A stretch of DNA of 64,000 bases. It comes from Alphaproteobacteria bacterium (GTDB lineage: Bacteria > Pseudomonadota > Alphaproteobacteria > UBA8366 > Aestuariispiraceae). Position 1 is the stretch's first letter. Every line of letters starts with the position of its first letter. Location of the stretch: assembly GCA_030065235.1 (NCBI GenBank), contig JASJDC010000002.1, forward strand, positions 210,001-274,000, read 5' to 3'. This document shows positions 1 to 8,783 of this stretch, piece after piece. A program made the translations under genes and the position numbers. The notes below the pieces were generated by a model. The model saw nothing but the letters and a program-made list of their open reading frames with translations, searched no databases and was not told where the DNA came from.

Positions 1-315
1 GCGCCTGAGGGTTAAAAAACCAAGCGCCGTTGAGGCGCCGCGCCTGATGGCGCGCAAGCCAAGTCGGCGGAGCCGACGCCCGGCGTTTGAGGGTTAAACA
101 AAACCGAGCGTTAGCGAGGAAGCGCCGTTGAGGCGCCGCGCCGAGTGGCGCGCAAGCCAAGTCGGCGGAGCCGACGCCCGGCGTTTGAGGGTTAAACAAA
201 ACCGAGCGTTAGCGAGGAAGCGCCGTTGAGGCGCCGCGCCAAGTGGCGCGAGAGCCAAGACCGCGGAGCGATCGCCCGGCGTTTGAGGGTTACAAAAACT
301 CCGGCGTCTGAGGGC
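1..315 (+). repeat. Tandem GC-rich rrn repeat, three units
   Basis: Three consecutive units with a period of about 98 bp; the motif CCGAGCG recurs at about 104 and 202, and the first unit is partial at the window edge. Each unit contains several short hairpins: GCGCC/GGCGC twice, then GTCGGCG/CGCCGAC or an equivalent. Each ends in a CCGGCGTTTGAGGG box. The same unit recurs inside the 23S gene and between 23S and 5S. I see no copy elsewhere in the window. It lies in the spacer before 23S; the 16S gene and spacer tRNAs would be to the left. Confidence 0.85.
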
Positions 316-645
316 GTACAAATACTTTTCCAAAGGAAGCACTTGATCCTGCTTTGGCGGGTTAGCCGGCTCTTGAGGGCTGGCGGTTGTTGTTGGACAT
401 GGTGAATAAGCGTTTAGCGAAGCACGTTAATTTAAACATGCTTGGTAGAGGTCGCCTTGCGGCCGGGGCCTTTGGGCTTTGGTTGTGGGGTGATTGATAC
501 TGGGTTTTTTGTTTGGATTAGCGGGTGTTTGCTGAAGATGCGTTGACTGAGTTTTTTTGACGTTAGTCGGCGTGACGCGGCCTTTGTTTTGGTCGTGTTA
601 TGTTGATGGCGCATAGGGCGGCTTTTGCCGCTGTGTGCGGGCGTT
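316..645 (+). other. 23S rRNA leader with processing-stem arm
   Basis: No gene is visible here. The segment 608-641 is complementary over about 32 nt, with few mismatches, to 4270-4301 beyond the 3' end of 23S rRNA; the shared core is GGCTTTTGCCGCTRTGTGCGGG. This is the long stem expected to bring the two ends of the pre-23S RNA together for RNase III cutting. A weaker match further out (around 550 with 4360) may extend the stem. Confidence 0.75.
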
Positions 646-1068
646 TTGAAGTATGAGAAGGGCGTTTGGCGAATGCCTTGGCGCATAGAGGCGATGAAGG
701 ACGTGTTAGGCTGCGAAAAGCCTGGGGGAGCCGCCAAAAGGCTTTGATCCCGGGATGTCCGAATGGGGCAACCCACCCGCAAGGGTATCCCGATCTGAAT
801 CCATAGGGTCGGGAAGCGAACCTGGGGAATTGAAACATCTTAGTACCCAGAGGAAAGGAAATCACAGAGACTCCGTTAGTAGTGGCGAGCGAACGCGGAT
901 CAGGCCAGCGCCTGTCGTTGATCAACTGGAACCGTCTGGAAAGTCGGGCCTTAGCGGGTGACAGCCCCGTACAGGTACAGGTTGACGATGGGACTTGAGT
1001 AGGGCGGGGCCCGTGAAACCCTGTCTGAACATGGGGAGACCACTCTCCAAGCCTAAGTACTCCTATGC

Positions 1069-1108
<40 letters not shown>

Positions 1109-1172
1109 CACCCCGATGAGGGGAGTGAAACAGACCCTGAAACCGAACGCCTACAATCAGTGGGAGCCCGCT

Positions 1173-1578
1173 CTCCTAAGGAGAGCGGCCCCCTTCTCTT
1201 TTGTTCCCTCAGACGCCGGGCGCGGCCTCCGGCCGCTTGGCTTTCGCCGCATAAGCGGCGGCGCTCAATCGCTTACAGACGGCCTGCGGCCGTCTGGTGG
1301 TGCGGTGTGAGCGGTCTGTGTTTTGAGGAACAAGAACTCAAGCAGCTTAGTGCGCCAACCCGAGCGAGCAGCGAGGGAAGCGCGATTGAGCGCCGCGCCG
1401 AGTGGCGCGGAAGCCAAGCAATCAGAGATTGCGCCGGCGCTTGAGGATAGAAACCTCAACCCGCGCGGATAGCGCGGGAAGCGCGACTGAGCGCCGCGCC
1501 GAGTGGCGCGGAAGCTAAGCAATCGGAGATTGCGCCGGCGTTTGAGGCTAAAAAACAGAGAAGGGCAGCCGCTCACTT
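1173..1578 (+). other. Helix-25 intervening sequence of 23S rRNA
   Basis: The conserved sequence runs to GTGGGAGCCCGCTC and resumes at GTGAGCGGGTGACCGCGTACC. In E. coli these are joined by a short hairpin. The roughly 400-nt insert has an outer stem (CCCTTCTCT near 1191 pairing with AGAGAAGGG near 1557). It contains one inverted copy (about 1206-1275) and two direct copies (about 1358-1450 and 1459-1550) of the rrn repeat. No credible ORF is present. Such inserts are normally excised by RNase III without rejoining the rRNA. Confidence 0.85.
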
Positions 1579-2082
1579 CGGTGAGCGGGTGACCGCGTAC
1601 CTTTTGTATAATGGGTCAGCGACTTAATTTAACGAGCGAGCTTAAGCCGGTAGGTGTAGGCGCAGCGAAAGCGAGTCTTAAGAGGGCGTTTAGTTCGTTG
1701 GATTAGACCCGAAGCCGAGTGATCTAGCCATGGGCAGGTTGAAGATGCGGTAACACGCCTTGGAGGACCGAACCCGAGAATGTTGAAAAATTCCGGGATG
1801 ACCTGTGGCTAGGGGTGAAAGGCCAATCAAACTCGGCAATAGCTGGTTCTCCGCGAAATCTATTTAGGTAGAGCGTCGTGTCTCACCCTCGGGGGTAGAG
1901 CACTGGATGGGGAAGGGGGGAGCGATCCTTACCGACTCTAACCAAACTCCGAATACCGAGAAGTGCAATCACGGCAGACAGACGGTGGGTGCTAAGGTCC
2001 ATCGTCGAGAGGGAAACAGCCCTGACCGCCAGCTAAGGTCCCTAAGTTACGGCTAAGTGGGAAAGGATGTGGGAAGGCCAAG

Positions 2083-2114
<32 letters not shown>

Positions 2115-2207
2115 TTTTAAAGAAAGCGTAATAGCTCACTGGTCTAAATAAGCCGTCCTGCGCCGAAGATGTACCGGGGCTCAAGCCGTACACCGAAGCT
2201 GCGGATT

Positions 2208-2654
2208 CCAGGTATCAGTTGCCAGGGATCAGGGATCGGATGGGAGTTCGCTTGAATGATCGGATCGTTTGAAGATCTGGAAGCGTTCAAGCGGGCGTAT
2301 CGTCTGTCCTTGGAAATACACCGGGTCAGTTTGGACTGGCCTGGGGAAGAGCAATACGGCCTTGCCGATCAGGCGCGCCGATCGTCGAAATCGATCTGCG
2401 CCAATCTGGCGGAAGGCTGGGGCAAGCAGGCGCATTCGAGGCGCGAGTTCAATCGGTTCATTTATATGGCGATTGGGTCTTGCGAGGAGATGCGTGTGTG
2501 GAGCCGATATTGTTACGATTTTGGTTATATCGATGAGGCGATCTGGTTGCGATGGAGCGACGCGTATCGTCAAATCGCCAAGATGCTTCAGGGATTATCG
2601 GGCCGTGTTTTGCGGTCTGGTTCTGATCCCTGATCCCTGACATCTGATACCTGG
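2208..2654. repeat. 32-bp inverted repeat bounding the helix-45 insert
   Basis: Left arm 2208-2239 and right arm 2623-2654 are near-perfect reverse complements, both built on CCAGGTATCAG and CAGGGATCAGGGATC. Folded, they give a long double-stranded stem replacing helix 45 tip (conserved rRNA flanks: CACCGAAGCTGCGG before, GTAGCGGAGCGTTCCGTAGGCC after) with a protein-coding loop. The stem is a likely RNase III substrate, so this 23S rRNA should be cut here. Confidence 0.9.
2256..2633 (+). CDS. Four-helix-bundle 23S rRNA intervening-sequence protein
   Basis: 125 residues, ATG with a GGGAG-type ribosome-binding site about 10 nt upstream, encoded wholly inside the 23S helix-45 insert. The N-terminus (FEDLEAFKRAYRLSLEIHR) and the central SICANLAEGWG block are typical of the 23S rRNA-IVS protein family (S23/four helix bundle), also found in Leptospira and Coxiella inserts. 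Family structures are helical oligomers with a basic surface; their role is unknown, with nucleic-acid binding suspected. The gene can only be expressed if the excised insert or the pre-rRNA is translated. The stop codon falls within the right arm of the inverted repeat. Confidence 0.9.
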   Translation: MIGSFEDLEAFKRAYRLSLEIHRVSLDWPGEEQYGLADQARRSSKSICANLAEGWGKQAHSRREFNRFIYMAIGSCEEMRVWSRYCYDFGYIDEAIWLRWSDAYRQIAKMLQGLSGRVLRSGSDP

Positions 2655-3230
2655 AGTGGTAGCGGAGCGTTCCGTAGGCCTGTGAAGGTGTGCTGCGAGG
2701 CATGCTGGAGGTATCGGAAGTGAGAATGCTGACATGAGTAGCGATAAAGAGTGTGAGAAACACTCTCGCCGAAATCCCAAGGGTTCCTGCGCAAGGCTAA
2801 TCCGCGCAGGGTAAGCCGGCCCCTAAGCCGAGGCGGAAACGCGTAGGCGATGGGAACCTGGTTAATAGTCCAGGGCCTCTCCGGAAGTGACGAATGGTGG
2901 TGATGGTTCTCCCTTATCGGATTGGGAGGGCTGTGAAGCTGTTCCAGGAAATAGCCCGGAGGTTAGACCGTACCCTAAACCGACACAGGTGGGATGGTAG
3001 AGCATACCAAGGCGCTTGAGAGAACTGCGTTGAAGGAACTCGGCAAAATACTCCCGTAAGTTCGCGAGAAGGGAGACCGCCGTCCGGGCAACCGGATGGC
3101 GGTGGCACAGACCAGGGGGTGGCGACTGTTTACTAAAAACATAGGGCTCTGCGAAGCCGCAAGGCGACGTATAGGGTCTGACGCCTGCCCGGTGCCGGAA
3201 GGTTAAAAGGAGATGTGAGAGCGTCGAATT

Positions 3231-3321
<91 letters not shown>

Positions 3322-3577
3322 CGACTGCCCCACTGTCTCCAACGCAGACTCAGCGAAATTGAATTCTCCGTGAAGATGCGGAGTACCCGCGGTCAGACGG
3401 AAAGACCCCGTGAACCTTTACTACAGCTTCGCAGTGGCGACAGAACCGTTATGTGTAGGATAGGCGGGAGACTTTGAAGCCGGGACGCCAGTCTCGGTGG
3501 AGTCATCCTTGAAATACCGCCCTTGATGCTTTTGTCGTCTAACCGCGGCCCGTGAAACCGGGTCCGGGACCCTGCGT

Positions 3578-3608
<31 letters not shown>

Positions 3609-3751
3609 CAAAGAGTAACGGAGGCGCGCGAAGGTGGGCTCAGAACGGTCGGAAATCGTTCGTGAGAGTGCAATGGCATAAGCCCGCCTGACTGTGAGGC
3701 CGACAGGCCGAACAGAGACGAAAGTCGGTCATAGTGATCCGGTGGTCCCGC

Positions 3752-3805
<54 letters not shown>

Positions 3806-3875
3806 ACCCCCCAAGAGTCCACATCGACGGGGGTGTTTGGCACCTCGATGTCGGCTCATCTCATCCTGGGGCTGG

Positions 3876-3912
<37 letters not shown>

Positions 3913-3990
3913 AGGTACGTGAGCTGGGTTTAGAACGTCGTGAGACAGTTCGGTCCCTATCTGCCGTGGGTGTACGAGAATTGAGAGGCG

Positions 3991-4022
<32 letters not shown>

Positions 4023-4258
4023 CACCTCTGGTGGACCTGTCGTCACGCCAGTGGCGCAGCAGGGTAGCTATGTGCGGACGGGATAACCGCTGAAGGCATC
4101 TAAGCGGGAAGCCCCCCTCAAAACCAGTTCTCGCTGAGAACCGTGGAAGACCACCACGTCGATAGGCTGCATGTGGAAGCGTGGCGACATGCGAAGCTAA
4201 GCAGTACTAATCGTTCGATCGGCTTCAAACACACGGCGCTTGACACCTCCAAAGGGTT

Positions 4259-4306
4259 AAAAGCGCCAACCCGCACATAGCGGCAAAAGCCGATATGCGC
4301 CAAAAC
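4259..4306 (+). other. Trailing arm of pre-23S processing stem
   Basis: The sequence around 4270-4301 is the reverse complement of the leader arm at 608-641 with only a few mismatches. Together they would form the long RNase III stem at the base of the 23S precursor. Confidence 0.75.
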
Positions 4307-4419
4307 AACAGCTCCAGGACGCGCCTGACCCGCGCATCCCGGACACCTCGCTGATGACGGCTTGAAAACTCAGCCGACCATCACAGCAAACACCAATTCT
4401 GCTTTGTTTTTGTGTACTC

Positions 4420-4682
4420 CCTCAAGCGCCGGGCGATCGCTCCGCGATCTTGGCTTCCGCCGCACTGGCGGCGGCGCTCAGTCGCTTACAGCCGGTCTGA
4501 CGACCGTCTGTTGACGATCGGCGCGAGGCGGTCCGTCGCTTAAAGCGCCAAACCCAAGCGCAGGCATGGGAAGGGCGGCCAAACCCGAGCGTAAGCGAGG
4601 GAAGCGCGACTGAGCGCCGCGCCTAATGGCGCGGAAGGCAAGGGCCCGGAGGGCCCGCCCGCCGTCTGAGGGGAACACAAAA
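4420..4682 (+). repeat. Two more rrn repeats, inverted pair, in the 23S-5S spacer
   Basis: An inverted copy (about 4420-4490, starting CCCTCAAGCGCCGGGCG) and a direct copy (about 4574-4675, ending GCCGTCTGAGGGG) of the same unit as at 1-315 and in the helix-25 insert. Facing each other, they can form a large imperfect hairpin. The remaining spacer holds no gene. Confidence 0.8.
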
Positions 4683-4699
4683 ACCCCTTTACCCATCGA

Positions 4700-4820
4700 C
4701 GGCCTGGTGGCCATGGCGGGGGAAGACCCACCCGATCCCATCCCGAACTCGGAAGTGAAAGCCCCCAGCGCCAATGGTACTTCGGCTTAAGCCGCGGGAG
4801 AGTAGGTCGCCGCCAGGCCT
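4700..4820 (+). rRNA. rrf: 5S ribosomal RNA
   Basis: Typical 5S features: GCCTGGTGGCCATGGCGGGG at the start, CCGATCCCATCCCGAACTCGG with GAAGTGAAA in the middle, GAGAGTAGG near the end, and closing GCCAGGC complementary to the 5' end. The ends are approximate by one or two bases. Confidence 0.95.
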
Positions 4821-4910
4821 TCAATGGGTAAAAACGCCAAAGCAAACACCTTCGCTAAACGCACCGCCAACCCAACACCAAACCAAACCCCCAAAACACA
4901 ACCATACAAC

Positions 4911-4987
<77 letters not shown>

Positions 4988-5020
4988 ATTTTCCTACATT
5001 AAATCAATTCTCTATAAAGA

Positions 5021-5046
5021 AAGCCCGCCCCGTACACGGCGGGCTT
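5021..5046 (+). terminator. Rho-independent terminator of the rrn operon
   Basis: Perfect stem AAGCCCGCC/GGCGGGCTT with a short loop, 33 nt after tRNA-fMet. The following T-rich run is weak (ATCTGC), but no other terminator candidate lies nearby. Confidence 0.7.
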
Positions 5047-5408
5047 ATCTGCACTCGGGTACCATATGGGTACCGTTCGAAATCAAGCTTGGGCTAGCTC
5101 TGTTTGATCCGCGATCGCTTCATCACGAACATGAAGCTGGAAACCGGTGTGGTCGTAACGAACATGCACAAGATGAAAGCCAGACAGTTATACAAAGTCA
5201 CTGTTTTCGAGTGTTGACCGACGTTTGAGCGAAGAAGCGCAACGGATTTGAATCAGATCGTTCAAAGCAATCGGTACGGGGATATCCACGAACAAACATG
5301 CCAGAATTGCAGGGTCAGCGTGACGCGCTCCACGATCCTGATGCAGAAAGGCGACCCGTGTATCCTGTTGATCCCTGGCGCCTGAATTTCTCTTGTGGCC
5401 GTGGCGCT
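5047..5408. other. Gene-free segment with paired GGGTACC repeats
   Basis: No ORF is convincing in these 362 bases. Two direct GGGTACC copies (5057-5063 and 5068-5074, period 11) lie about 70 bp after the tRNA. Such closely spaced repeats beside a tRNA 3' end resemble arm-type sites of tyrosine integrases, so this may be the scar of an attL. No integrase and no second copy of the tRNA 3' end is seen in the window. Confidence 0.35.
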
Positions 5409-6221
5409 TTATCGCGCTCCTGCGTTACATCGAACGCTTGCGAAGAATCCGTCTAACGGCGCTTTCTGAGTGATCCGCGCCGTGGCGAGTTCGAGGTTGG
5501 TTCCGTCCATCGTGATAGCGTGATCCCCCGAGCGGAACCTGAGTTCTCCCTGCAAGTTCATCAGCCCGGTGAAGATCGGCCTGAAACCATGGCCATGATT
5601 GCTTTCTGGACCGTGGCGCGAAACGCCGTCCGTGAGGGCGGCTTCGAGTGCCTTGCCTTCGTCCGGCAGCGCGGCGTAGTCCGCGCAGCGGCGCAGGCTA
5701 TTCAGGACGCCGATGCCGCGATCGGCAATGACGAACTCGAAAGCGCCGGATTCGGCCCGGAATGCGAGAATCCCCGTTTCAGGGGCGTCGGCATGTTCAT
5801 GGATATTGTTTTCGAGTTCTTCCATCGCGGCGACCAGTTGGCCGGAGACCTTAGCAGGCAATCCCGTCACGTCCTGCCCGGCGCGCTTGGCTTTCATCAG
5901 GAAGCCGGTAAGGCGGTCGTCGCTGCCCAGTCCGTACCGGACGGCTCGGATGAATCCGGTATGCCGGTCCTGCGGGGCGATCCAGCTTTCCCTGCCCTGA
6001 TCGAGAGCCGCGATCATCGGGGCCGCGCCGTTCGATGCGAGCCAGGCGCCCGGATGCGGCATGCGTTTGCCTGCGGACAGGTGCAGCAGTTCGAGAAGCG
6101 GTCCGAGCCGTTGCGGCGCATAGGTCGTGGTGAGTTTGGACCCGTCGAGTCTGCCGCGCGCCACGGCGTAAGCGAGATCGTCTACATCGCTGAACAGGAG
6201 CTGTTTTTGCGCTACTGTCAT
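5409..6221 (-). CDS. GHKL-type ATP-binding protein (histidine-kinase-like ATPase)
   Basis: 270 residues. The Bergerat fold signatures are visible: N-box EELENNIHEHA (about 134-144), G1 box IADRGIGV (about 165-172) and a Gly/His-rich lid SNHGHGF (about 207-213). There is no dimerisation/phospho-acceptor His region and no membrane segment, so it resembles anti-sigma-factor-type ATPases (SpoIIAB/RsbW class) more than a sensor kinase. The first 120 residues match no family I recognise. It is the last gene of the module; its ATG overlaps the preceding gene by 4 nt, indicating coupled translation. A STAS-like protein at the head of the same operon is the natural partner for such an ATPase (inference). 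Confidence 0.8.
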   Translation of the reverse strand: MTVAQKQLLFSDVDDLAYAVARGRLDGSKLTTTYAPQRLGPLLELLHLSAGKRMPHPGAWLASNGAAPMIAALDQGRESWIAPQDRHTGFIRAVRYGLGSDDRLTGFLMKAKRAGQDVTGLPAKVSGQLVAAMEELENNIHEHADAPETGILAFRAESGAFEFVIADRGIGVLNSLRRCADYAALPDEGKALEAALTDGVSRHGPESNHGHGFRPIFTGLMNLQGELRFRSGDHAITMDGTNLELATARITQKAPLDGFFASVRCNAGAR

Positions 6222-7372
6222 TCGGCCGCTTGCGGGACGGGCGCATTTCCGAATACCGGATCGTAGCTCCGGCTAACGACAGACCAGTTGTGCGCCAGCA
6301 GTTCGTCGACCGGCGCGTTCGGCGGCGTTGGCGACTTTTGCCATTCGATCCTGCCGGTGTCCGTTTCGATTGCCCGCTGGCGCTTGATCGCCTTCACGAA
6401 GGAATTGGTGTCGAGCACCGTCGTGTGCGCGAATGCCGAAACGAGCCCTTGTAGGACGTTTCCGTTTGCGGCGCGAACCACGAGATGCAGCGGGCGGCCG
6501 ACCTCCGCCGCCAGCCTGGCAAGCTGGTCGGCATGCCATTCGATCCTGTCGGCCCATCCTGCGCCGGTCGCGAATTCAAAGGCCACGTGGGCCACTTCGC
6601 TGCGCCGCGCGATGTATTCCGTCCAGCGGTCCCAGTCCCGTTCGGTTCGCGCGTTCAGGTGGAGCGCGGCAGGGATGCCTTCACGCAGGAATTCCTCATG
6701 TGTGATCGCGATGCGTTTGATGCTGTGCATGTCGTCCCAGCGCGGACAGTCCGTGAACAGGCTGAAATTCGGAGTCGTTACCAGTGCGACGCCGAGATCG
6801 CGCAGCCTGCGGATTGCGTCCAGCCTGCCGAGGCCGAGACTCCACCACCGCTCAAGCGGCGCATCCTTGTCCGTCCCGGTCAAAATGACCGGGGTATCCG
6901 GCCGAACCCGGAAGGCTTCGGCGGCCGCCCTTGCATCCGCGTAGCGCTCCGTGCCGCGATGCCGGGCGATGATCCTATAGAGCGGCAGGCAGACGGTCTG
7001 CGGTGCGAACGGGGCCTCCCGCCCGTTGCCGTGATACAAGAGCGGGACCACCGAAGGCACGGCCGGTTTCGGCAGCTGCGCGGCGCGCGGAACGTTATCG
7101 AGATTGAAGCCGCCGATCTCCCGTATCCGCTGCGCGAATTCGCGAGGCTTGGTCCTGCACATCGCGTCGCAGCTCTCCGGCTGGCGGCAGCAATTGTCGA
7201 GGCAATCGAAAAAGGCGCGTCCGATGCTCAGCCCGCCGCAGGTATCGCGGTCCAGGCAGGCGCCGCAGCCGAGCGAAGGCGTTTGCCTGCTGCCGTCATG
7301 CCAAAGCTTCTTTTCCAGCCGGTGATTACGGCTTTGCTTCGGTTCCTTCCTGGCGCCCGGCGCGTTCAGCAT
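6218..7372 (-). CDS. Cys-rich DUF4417-like protein
   Basis: 384 residues. The N-terminal 35-75 region holds eight cysteines (C36, C39, C45, C57, C61, C62, C68, C72), enough for a metal or Fe-S site. The middle and C-terminal part resembles DUF4417: a TPNFSLFTD block (around 205-215), then KRIAITHEEFLREGIP and an LNARTERDWDRW segment. DUF4417 proteins occur in phages and mobile DNA and have no assigned reaction. The fold looks alpha/beta and TIM-barrel-like to me (weak inference). It overlaps the upstream gene by 7 nt and the downstream ATPase by 4 nt. The family assignment is from remembered motifs, not from a search. Confidence 0.6.
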   Translation of the reverse strand: MLNAPGARKEPKQSRNHRLEKKLWHDGSRQTPSLGCGACLDRDTCGGLSIGRAFFDCLDNCCRQPESCDAMCRTKPREFAQRIREIGGFNLDNVPRAAQLPKPAVPSVVPLLYHGNGREAPFAPQTVCLPLYRIIARHRGTERYADARAAAEAFRVRPDTPVILTGTDKDAPLERWWSLGLGRLDAIRRLRDLGVALVTTPNFSLFTDCPRWDDMHSIKRIAITHEEFLREGIPAALHLNARTERDWDRWTEYIARRSEVAHVAFEFATGAGWADRIEWHADQLARLAAEVGRPLHLVVRAANGNVLQGLVSAFAHTTVLDTNSFVKAIKRQRAIETDTGRIEWQKSPTPPNAPVDELLAHNWSVVSRSYDPVFGNAPVPQAAE

Positions 7373-7713
7373 ACCGTGATCTCCGCCGTATCCGCGATCT
7401 CGTACACCTCCTGCACCGTGCCGCAGGCTTCGCCGTAGGATTCCTTAATGGCCTCGACCAACTCCGCCGGGGGCGCTTCGAATACCGCGACGATGTCCAT
7501 GCCTCGCTGCGCTACGACCTTGCCGTCATGGAACCGGACGCACAGATCTTCGCCGGGGACAAGTTTCCGGTTCGTCCGGATACTGGCCGCATAGCTGCGC
7601 CGCTCGCTGTCCGGACGGCGGGTGAACAGGTCCGGCGTACAAAGGTCGATCCGGGACTGGTCTAGCCCCTTGTGAAACGACTTCGCAGCCTTGCGAATGA
7701 AATCAACCCCCAT
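7366..7713 (-). CDS. Small conserved-looking protein of the four-gene module
   Basis: 115 residues, soluble. It begins MGVDFIRKAAKSFHKGLDQ and has a TPDLFTRRP segment and a PGEDLCVRFHDGKVVAQRG stretch that looks like a small beta barrel, ending in TAEITVC. I know no function. It starts 1 nt after the STAS-like gene ends and overlaps the DUF4417-like gene by 7 nt, so it is translated as part of the same unit. Confidence 0.7.
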   Translation of the reverse strand: MGVDFIRKAAKSFHKGLDQSRIDLCTPDLFTRRPDSERRSYAASIRTNRKLVPGEDLCVRFHDGKVVAQRGMDIVAVFEAPPAELVEAIKESYGEACGTVQEVYEIADTAEITVC

Positions 7714-7714
7714 G

Positions 7715-8281
7715 TCAGCCCCCCAGCGGCAGCGGCTTGTATCGCTTCGCCCGGCCGTGGCTCGTTTCCATCAGCAAGCCAAGCCTGCTGAGCGAAGTGA
7801 GCCTGTTGTTCCATGCGGTCTGGCCGACACCTTCGGAGCCGTTCGCGGTGCGCATGAGTTCTCCGGCGTCGGCTTCACCGAGCTTCCTTACCAGCTCGAA
7901 GGTGATCCGCTGTTTCGGTTCCAGTTCTCCGAGAAGGCGGGAGGCGCCGGGCACTCCGTCCTTGTTCAGCGTGCAAAGCATCAGCACATCCCGCTGCGGC
8001 TCCAGCAGGACCGACAGTTCCTCCGCAATCGTATCGTTCGCATTAGCGACCACCGGGTAACAGTTCGTCCAGCGCCTGCGCACGATATCCCTAAAATCCA
8101 GGACACTTTCCCGCAGAAAGCTGGCGGTGGCGACCTCGACTCCGGCGAAATCCAGATACACGGGCTCCGGCTCTTCGGGTTCCCTCTCGATTCGTTCGAG
8201 AAGGGCGCCGAGGGCTTTTCGGCCTGTCAGCGCGCCCGCTAAGACGTCGCTATCCGTGAGGTCTCGCATTCGGATGTGCAT
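7715..8281 (-). CDS. STAS-like (DUF4325-type) and winged-helix protein
   Basis: 188 residues from the ATG at 8281. The first half has the STAS-like pattern VYLDFAGVEVATASFLRE followed by a helix and a second strand (CYPVVANAND), as in DUF4325 proteins that pair with histidine-kinase-like ATPases. The second half (from about ELEPKQRITFELVRKLGEAD) looks like a winged helix with a wing near RLGLLMETSHGRAKRYKPL. The reading frame is open back to a TTG at 8326. The ATG is preferred because it has a GGTGAAG site and because a strong promoter places the transcript start near 8305. First gene of the module. Confidence 0.75.
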   Translation of the reverse strand: MHIRMRDLTDSDVLAGALTGRKALGALLERIEREPEEPEPVYLDFAGVEVATASFLRESVLDFRDIVRRRWTNCYPVVANANDTIAEELSVLLEPQRDVLMLCTLNKDGVPGASRLLGELEPKQRITFELVRKLGEADAGELMRTANGSEGVGQTAWNNRLTSLSRLGLLMETSHGRAKRYKPLPLGG

Positions 8282-8295
8282 TTCTTCACCGTTTT

Positions 8296-8310
8296 CACGT
8301 GCATCACGTG
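8296..8310 (-). promoter_or_regulatory. Palindrome at the transcription start of the four-gene module
   Basis: CACGTGCATCACGTG, two CACGTG half-sites 9 bp apart, positioned just downstream of the -10 element and overlapping the predicted +1. A repressor bound here would block initiation. The wHTH half of the first gene product is a possible binder (inference). Confidence 0.45.
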
Positions 8311-8313
8311 ACA

Positions 8314-8342
8314 ATAGTGGGATCAATTCCCTGAGTTGTCAA
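8314..8342 (-). promoter_or_regulatory. Sigma-70-type promoter of the four-gene module
   Basis: On the minus strand: TTGACA (8342-8337), 17-bp spacer, CACTAT (8319-8314). The -35 element is perfect and the spacing ideal; the -10 element is a modest match. It drives the STAS-like gene and those behind it. Confidence 0.6.
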
Positions 8343-8783
8343 GCCCTTCGTTCTTCCTGAGACTATGGGTGCTGCCGCGACTGTTCTGGGGCGCGTCCGG
8401 CCGCCGGCCGAACCGGACTCTATTGCGCTAAGGCCGCTGGTGCGGCCTAAGCTCCACGGAGCCCGCGCTCCGCGCGGTCTCCGCCCATTCGGGTAACGAT
8501 CCCTCGCGCGGGCCCGAAGCTGACGCTTCGGGATAAGGACGCCGCCCTTCGGGCGGCGAAGTCTTTTGTTGGCCTTTCCCGGAGGCGGGGGGCGGCCGGA
8601 CACTACCTTGTAGCCCCGCCGGGGCGGCCCGCAACCGCCTCGGCTCTGGATTCGTCACAGTCCGTCTTTTCGTCCTACCAAGACAGTTGCGTCCCGCCTG
8701 ATCCGGCGGGGCTCCCGGTCGCTTACCGCCCGCCCCCTTTCCGGGGAAAGGCGCGCGCGGGGGACCAGAGGGGGCCGCAACCG
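8343..8783. other. GC-rich intergenic region with hairpins
   Basis: No gene. Several stable hairpins are present: 8431-8448 (AGGCCGC/GCGGCCT) and 8541-8557 (GCCGCCC/GGGCGGC, followed by GAAGTCTTTTG, terminator-like on the plus strand). This is the boundary between the minus-strand module and the plus-strand conjugative element, and may hold regulatory RNA or origin functions that I cannot resolve. Confidence 0.4.

Noticed and set aside
1-315. Possible CRISPR array
   Set aside because: The period is about 98 bp with near-identical units and no unique spacers, and the same unit occurs inverted elsewhere in rrn. It is a tandem repeat, not a CRISPR.
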